Origin: Luteolibacter algae
Lineage (GTDB): Bacteria > Verrucomicrobiota > Verrucomicrobiia > Verrucomicrobiales > Akkermansiaceae
Length of the DNA stretch: 64,000 bases
NCBI RefSeq assembly: GCF_042683045.1
Contig: NZ_JBHUIT010000026.1
Span: forward strand, 1 to 64,000
Direction of reading: 5' to 3'
Under the pieces are notes generated by a model that searched no databases, was not told the DNA's origin, and was given only the letters and a program-made list of their open reading frames with translations. The translations under genes and the position numbers were made by a program. This document shows positions 59,895 through 64,000 of this stretch, piece by piece. How positions within the stretch are numbered: the first letter of the stretch is position 1; each line of letters begins with the position of its first letter.

Positions 59895-61319
59895 ATGGGA
59901 AAAAGTCTGTTTCAAAAAGTCTGGGATTCACACCGCGTCGGCACTCTAGGTGATGGCCGCACGCAGCTGTTTATCGGCACACACCTTATTCACGAGGTAA
60001 CTTCGCCACAAGCCTTCGGGATGCTTCGCGATCTCGGACTGACAGTGAAATACCCTCAACGCACCTTCGCGACCATCGATCACATCGTCCCTACGGAAAA
60101 CCAGGACCAGCCCGCGGATCCACTCGCTGCAGAGATGATCGAGGCGATCCGGAAAAACTGCGATGACTTCGGCGTGACTTATTTCGATCTCAAATCCGGC
60201 AAGCAAGGCATCGTCCATGTCGTCGGTCCCGAGCAAGGCATCACCCAGCCCGGCACCACAATTGCCTGCGGCGACTCCCACACAGCCACCCACGGTGCCT
60301 TCGGAGCCATCGCTTTCGGTATCGGCACCAGCCAGGTCCGTGATATTCTTGCCACCCAGACCATCGCCCTCCAGGAGCTGAAAGTCCGCCGCATCGAGGT
60401 CAACGGCGATCTCCGCCCGGGCGTCTACGCGAAGGACGTGATCCTTCACATCATTCGTCTTCTCGGCGCCAACGGAGGCATCGGCTACGCCTATGAATAC
60501 GCGGGCGACGTCTTCGAACGCATGTCCATGGAAGAGCGCATGACCGTCTGCAACATGTCCATCGAAGGCGGCGCACGCTGCGGCTACATCAATCCCGATG
60601 AAAAAACCGTCGCCTACCTCAAAGGCCGTCCCTATGTCGACAATGCAAACTTCGATGAAACTGCTGCCCGTTGGCTTTCGTTTGCCTCTGATGCGGATGC
60701 TCATTTCGACGATATCGTAAAAATCGATGCGGCCGAGATTGAGCCGACTGTCACCTGGGGAATTTCTCCGGATGCAGGCATTTCAATATCTGAGAATATT
60801 CCTGATCCGCTCACCGCAAAATCCCCGGAGGAAAAAGCATCCATCGAGGAAGCGCTGGAATATATGAAACTTCCTGCAGGCGCCCCTATTGAAGGTGTAA
60901 AAATTGATGTCGCTTTCATCGGTTCCTGCACCAACGGACGCATCTCCGACTTCCGCGAAGTCGCGAAATACATCAAAGGCCACAAGGTCGCGGCAAACGT
61001 TAAAGCCATCGCTGTTCCCGGGTCCCAGATCGTTGCCATCCAGTGCGAGCAAGAGGGCCTTCCGGAAATTTTCCGCGAGGCGGGCTTCGAATGGCGCGCC
61101 GCAGGTTGCTCCATGTGCCTCGCCATGAACCCGGACAAACTCATCGGAGACCAGCTCTGCGCTTCTTCCTCGAACCGGAACTTCAAAGGCCGTCAAGGAT
61201 CACCGACAGGACGCACCATTCTTATGTCTCCCGTAATGGTCGCCGCCGCAGCGATTAAAGGCTCTGTCACGGATGCCCGTGAACTCTTCGACCTCTCGGA
61301 AACTTCCGCCGTAGCCTAA
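59895..61319 (+). CDS. leuC: 3-isopropylmalate dehydratase large subunit
   Basis: With LeuD it isomerises 2- to 3-isopropylmalate in leucine synthesis. The 474 aa have the [4Fe-4S] ligands in GSCTNGRISDF and AAGCSMCLAMNPD, and the active-site segments IACGDSHTATHGAFG and CASSSNRNFKGRQG. ATG 59895 (MGKSLFQKVWDSH) is chosen over GTG 59811. leuD follows 32 bp downstream. Confidence 0.96.
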   Translation: MGKSLFQKVWDSHRVGTLGDGRTQLFIGTHLIHEVTSPQAFGMLRDLGLTVKYPQRTFATIDHIVPTENQDQPADPLAAEMIEAIRKNCDDFGVTYFDLKSGKQGIVHVVGPEQGITQPGTTIACGDSHTATHGAFGAIAFGIGTSQVRDILATQTIALQELKVRRIEVNGDLRPGVYAKDVILHIIRLLGANGGIGYAYEYAGDVFERMSMEERMTVCNMSIEGGARCGYINPDEKTVAYLKGRPYVDNANFDETAARWLSFASDADAHFDDIVKIDAAEIEPTVTWGISPDAGISISENIPDPLTAKSPEEKASIEEALEYMKLPAGAPIEGVKIDVAFIGSCTNGRISDFREVAKYIKGHKVAANVKAIAVPGSQIVAIQCEQEGLPEIFREAGFEWRAAGCSMCLAMNPDKLIGDQLCASSSNRNFKGRQGSPTGRTILMSPVMVAAAAIKGSVTDARELFDLSETSAVA

Positions 61320-61351
61320 TTCACACCTACAACTCCAACTTTATACCTATT

Positions 61352-61954
61352 ATGGCTCTCGATCCTGTAACTCAAGTCTCCGGCACTGGCGTATTCATCC
61401 CGGGCGCGGACATTGATACCGACCGCATCATCCCGGCGCGTTTCATGAAATGCGTGACTTTTGACGGTCTCGGAGAATTCGCATTCTACGACGTGCGCTT
61501 CAATTCCGAAACCGGTGCGAAAACCAACCACCCGCTCAACGACGAACGCTTCAAAGACGCTTCCATCCTGATCGCCGGTGTAAACTTTGGCTGCGGCTCC
61601 TCACGCGAGCACGCTCCGCAATCGCTCAAAAAATACGGTTTCAATGCCGTCATCGCCGAATCGTTTGCAGAAATTTTCTATGGAAACTCCACCACCCTGG
61701 CCATGCCATGTGTGATGGCATCCGCAGCTGATATCGCATCCCTCCGGGCAGCCGTGGAAAGCAAGCCGGAAACCAAGATCACCATCGATGTGGTGAACCT
61801 CAAAGTCAGCACCTGCGATGGCCTTGAGTTCTCCGTGAAAATGCCGGAATCCTCCCGTGAGGCATTGGTGTCCGGCCGCTGGGATCCGATCCAGGAGCTC
61901 CTCGACAACGGCCCCGCCATTGAAGAACGGGCCAAAGCACTGCACTACGTTTAG
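61352..61954 (+). CDS. leuD: 3-isopropylmalate dehydratase small subunit
   Basis: Small subunit (200 aa) of isopropylmalate isomerase, carrying the swivel domain. Motifs: DIDTDRIIPARFMK near the N-terminus, and FGCGSSREHAPQSLKKYG followed by FAEIFYGNS. Length and order match LeuD. It is the second gene of leuCD; a HAD phosphatase gene follows 64 bp later. Confidence 0.96.
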   Translation: MALDPVTQVSGTGVFIPGADIDTDRIIPARFMKCVTFDGLGEFAFYDVRFNSETGAKTNHPLNDERFKDASILIAGVNFGCGSSREHAPQSLKKYGFNAVIAESFAEIFYGNSTTLAMPCVMASAADIASLRAAVESKPETKITIDVVNLKVSTCDGLEFSVKMPESSREALVSGRWDPIQELLDNGPAIEERAKALHYV

Positions 61955-62018
61955 TCAACGTATTGCCTAAAAGAAATTGATCCACCGCCGTGATACCCAC
62001 GGTGCACCGTCCTATCAA

Positions 62019-62762
62019 ATGAGCCTGCCAGACACACCACCGTCCGGCATCGCGCTGTTTGATATGGACGGAACTTTGTTGGCTTGGGACTGCCAGCTGC
62101 TTTTTCGACACCATGTGCTCCGTGCGGAGCCGCTCAGGTTGTTCTCCGTCCCGCTTTTCCTCGCATTCCTACCCTTTGCTCCATTGCTGGGAACGGAAAA
62201 TATGAAGCGGGTCTTCCACTGCTTCTTATGGAAAATGCCGCCGGATCGTCTCCAGGAGCTTTCCCGCGAATTTGCGCTGAAGCTCTTTCCAAGCATCTAT
62301 CCGGAGCTTGTCGGGGCATTGGAAGAGCATCGCTCCGCGGGTCATCTCACCATTCTCAGCTCAGCCAGCCCGGAGTGCTATGCGGCGGAAGTCGGCAGGT
62401 TGCTCGGCTTCGATATTTCTCTGGGGACCGTCCTGGAAAATGACTTCCTGTTTGCCGATCTCACCAACCACAAAGGCGTCAACAAGGTCACCCGGCTCCA
62501 TCAATTGCTGCCGGAATCCTATTTTACGGAGGGCAAGCTCGTGAACTCACACGGCTACACTGATAGCACCGCGGATCTGCCCATGCTGGCGATTTGCGAT
62601 CGCGCGACAGTGGTAAACCCAAAGCCACCGCTGCTAGCTCTCGCGGAAAAAAATGGCTGGACCATTCTGCAGCCGGAAAGACCTTGGAAATCCACCAGGG
62701 AAAAAGCTCTGCGCATCCTGGCACTTCTCCTCGCACTGGGGAAAAACCCTGCCAAATTGTAA
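62019..62762 (+). CDS. HAD-IB family phosphatase
   Basis: A 247-aa phosphatase of the SerB-like HAD-IB group: motif I ALFDMDGTLLAWD near residue 15, motif II ILSSASPEC, motif III Lys in NHKGVNKV, and motif IV SHGYTDSTADLPML. The conserved second aspartates are present. The substrate is unknown; similar proteins act on phosphoserine or lipid-linked phosphates. ATG 62019 (MSLPDTPPSG) is chosen over 61977. It is followed 3 bp later by lnt, so the two are co-transcribed. Confidence 0.85.
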   Translation: MSLPDTPPSGIALFDMDGTLLAWDCQLLFRHHVLRAEPLRLFSVPLFLAFLPFAPLLGTENMKRVFHCFLWKMPPDRLQELSREFALKLFPSIYPELVGALEEHRSAGHLTILSSASPECYAAEVGRLLGFDISLGTVLENDFLFADLTNHKGVNKVTRLHQLLPESYFTEGKLVNSHGYTDSTADLPMLAICDRATVVNPKPPLLALAEKNGWTILQPERPWKSTREKALRILALLLALGKNPAKL

Positions 62763-62765
62763 ACC

Positions 62766-64000
62766 ATGCCCGGACGATCGTTTTACCTGAGATTTCTCGC
62801 CATCGTTTCCACCGGATTGATGGTCGCCGGTCTCTTTCCGCCATACAACTTCGCAACATTAGCCTGGATCTGCATGATCCCGCTACTGATCTCCGTCTGG
62901 AGCCTAAGCGGAAAACATCGGGCGAAAAAAGGCTTTCTGATCGGCTGGCTGGCAGGAGCCATCAGCTACGGCATCCAGGTTTCCTGGCTGGGAACTGTTT
63001 CCTGGCTCGGCCCCGTCGTGCTGGCAGGATACCTCGCCATCTACTGGGGAATTTTTGCCGCCATCGCTGCGACTCTCGGGAACCCCTGGCACCGGAAGGA
63101 AGGTGTCGATGAAACACCTTTGCGGGCACTTTTTCTGGCGTTTGTCCACGCATCCGTCTGGGCAGGGCTGGAATGGTTCCGTGGATGGCTGTTCACCGGT
63201 TTTGGTTGGAACGGTCTCGGCGTTGCGTTTCACGACACCTTGGTCATCTCCCAGGCTGCGGATATTCTGGGCATCGCCGGCCTGTCGCTAATGCTGGTCT
63301 TTTTCCAGGCAGTACTGGTGCAGGTCGCCCACCGGCTGATGAAAACCGGGATTGATGGGATCCGCCGCCCTCGATGGGACTTTGCGGCAACCGCTCTCTG
63401 TGTAGGCCTCCTAATCACCTATGGCATCCTCCGCATCGCCATGGAAGGCGGGAAGGAATCGATTACGGTGAAAAGCCTTTTGGTGCAATTGAATATCCCA
63501 CACGAAGGCTCCACGGTTCTTTGGTCGGCGGAGCAAGTCCACATGGGCTATGAGGATGAAACCATTGATGCGTTGAAGAAAATCTCCGCAGAAGATGAGA
63601 AAAAACTTCAGCAGGCGATCGAGCAAAACAGCGAGGGCGGGATTGAGCTGAGCAGTCCGGATTGGGTCATTTGGCCGGAGACAGCGCTTACCGGAAGAAT
63701 TATCCGCACAGACGATGGAGAATGGGGCAGCTGGCGCGAAAACAACGATACGATCTCCCGGGTCCGTGCCGGCGGCGAAAATTTCGAGCTGATTTATGGG
63801 GCGGTAGAGATCGAAGGCGAGGCCCGTCCGGAAGGCCTTTTCCAGAAAGAGAATCCCCGTTTTTACAATTCCATCGTCTTTCAGTCTCCGGACGATTCGC
63901 TGCAAACTTTTCGGAAGCATCACCTGGTTATTTTCGGAGAGACCATCCCTTTGGTAGACACAATTCCCTGGCTGAAAGAAATTTATGAGCAGCAGGCTGG
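62766..64000 (+). CDS. lnt: Apolipoprotein N-acyltransferase (partial)
   Basis: The gene runs off the end of the window; 411 codons are seen. Lnt adds the third acyl chain to lipoproteins in the inner membrane. There are six or so N-terminal helices (opening LAIVSTGLMVAGLFPPYNFA, with GAISYGIQVSWLG and GFGWNGLGVA). The nitrilase domain starts near residue 235. The catalytic Glu is in VIWPETALTG and the catalytic Lys in RKHHLVIFGE. The catalytic Cys should lie beyond 64000. The presence of lnt fits the lipoproteins found elsewhere in the window. Confidence 0.93.
   Translation, partial: MPGRSFYLRFLAIVSTGLMVAGLFPPYNFATLAWICMIPLLISVWSLSGKHRAKKGFLIGWLAGAISYGIQVSWLGTVSWLGPVVLAGYLAIYWGIFAAIAATLGNPWHRKEGVDETPLRALFLAFVHASVWAGLEWFRGWLFTGFGWNGLGVAFHDTLVISQAADILGIAGLSLMLVFFQAVLVQVAHRLMKTGIDGIRRPRWDFAATALCVGLLITYGILRIAMEGGKESITVKSLLVQLNIPHEGSTVLWSAEQVHMGYEDETIDALKKISAEDEKKLQQAIEQNSEGGIELSSPDWVIWPETALTGRIIRTDDGEWGSWRENNDTISRVRAGGENFELIYGAVEIEGEARPEGLFQKENPRFYNSIVFQSPDDSLQTFRKHHLVIFGETIPLVDTIPWLKEIYEQQA

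Noticed and set aside
59946..60704. 252-codon open frame antisense to leuC
   Set aside because: It is a shadow of the conserved leuC catalytic region, with an Ala/Asp/Gly-rich product typical of antisense frames.
1..64000. tRNA, rRNA, tmRNA, RNase P RNA, CRISPR arrays, insertion sequences
   Set aside because: Reading the gaps by eye I saw no T-loop, rnpB core, repeat-spacer pattern or transposase; a covariance-model scan would be needed to exclude small RNAs.

Overview
The window is a gene-dense stretch of chromosome from a Gram-negative bacterium. It carries Mpl, UppP, YidC, Lnt, MreBCD/PBP2, several lipoproteins and secreted sulfatase and GH16 enzymes. The mix of a secreted formylglycine sulfatase, tandem secreted thioredoxins, a type III PPi-dependent phosphofructokinase, an rpoA-rplQ unit separated from other ribosomal genes, and few clear Shine-Dalgarno sites suggests the Verrucomicrobiota (Verrucomicrobiales-like). 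This is inference; no rRNA gene is present to settle it. I found no tRNA, rRNA, CRISPR array, insertion sequence or prophage.

Layout. 1-3.8 kb: an AT-richer unknown membrane protein, then mpl and a HAD phosphatase on the minus strand. 3.8-6.6 kb: rpmH-rnpA-yidC with a promoter in front and terminators behind. 6.6-14 kb: purB, a DUF2062 protein, uppP, an M3 oligopeptidase and a DinG/XPD-type helicase. 14-19 kb: an envelope-modification and signalling operon made of an LtaS/EptA-like transferase, a PAP2 phosphatase fused in frame to an OmpR-type response regulator, and a histidine kinase. 19-25 kb: a sulfatase, ParA, a minus-strand trio with an orphan HPt protein, and a GH16 enzyme split by a discoidin-like insert. 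25-36 kb: ilvA, a metallophosphoesterase, the cell-shape operon mreB-mreC-mreD-mrdA with rng, and pyk. 36-43 kb: leuS, two secreted thioredoxins, rdgB, an NlpC/P60 lipoprotein, a HAD enzyme, a CDGSH protein, an RbsD-like lipoprotein and a standalone RNase III-like domain. 43-53 kb: rplQ-rpoA with a structured leader, photolyase, a TIM-barrel isomerase, an NRAMP-related transporter, PPi-PFK, lipoproteins and an FKBP. 53-64 kb: a Ski2-like helicase, an esterase/alcohol dehydrogenase pair, holA, leuCD, a HAD phosphatase and the start of lnt.

Functionally, much of the window serves the envelope: peptidoglycan recycling (mpl), lipid carrier recycling (uppP), rod-shape synthesis (mre/mrdA), membrane insertion (yidC), lipoprotein maturation (lnt) and regulated surface modification (14-19 kb). 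The rest is core metabolism (purB, ilvA, leuCD, pyk, pfp) and information processing (rpoA, rplQ, rpmH, rnpA, rng, holA, leuS, helicases).

The most unusual signals are the PAP2-response regulator fusion, the GH16 with an inserted domain, an RbsD/FucU-fold lipoprotein that has lost the family's GH-D catalytic signature, and the orphan HPt operon.
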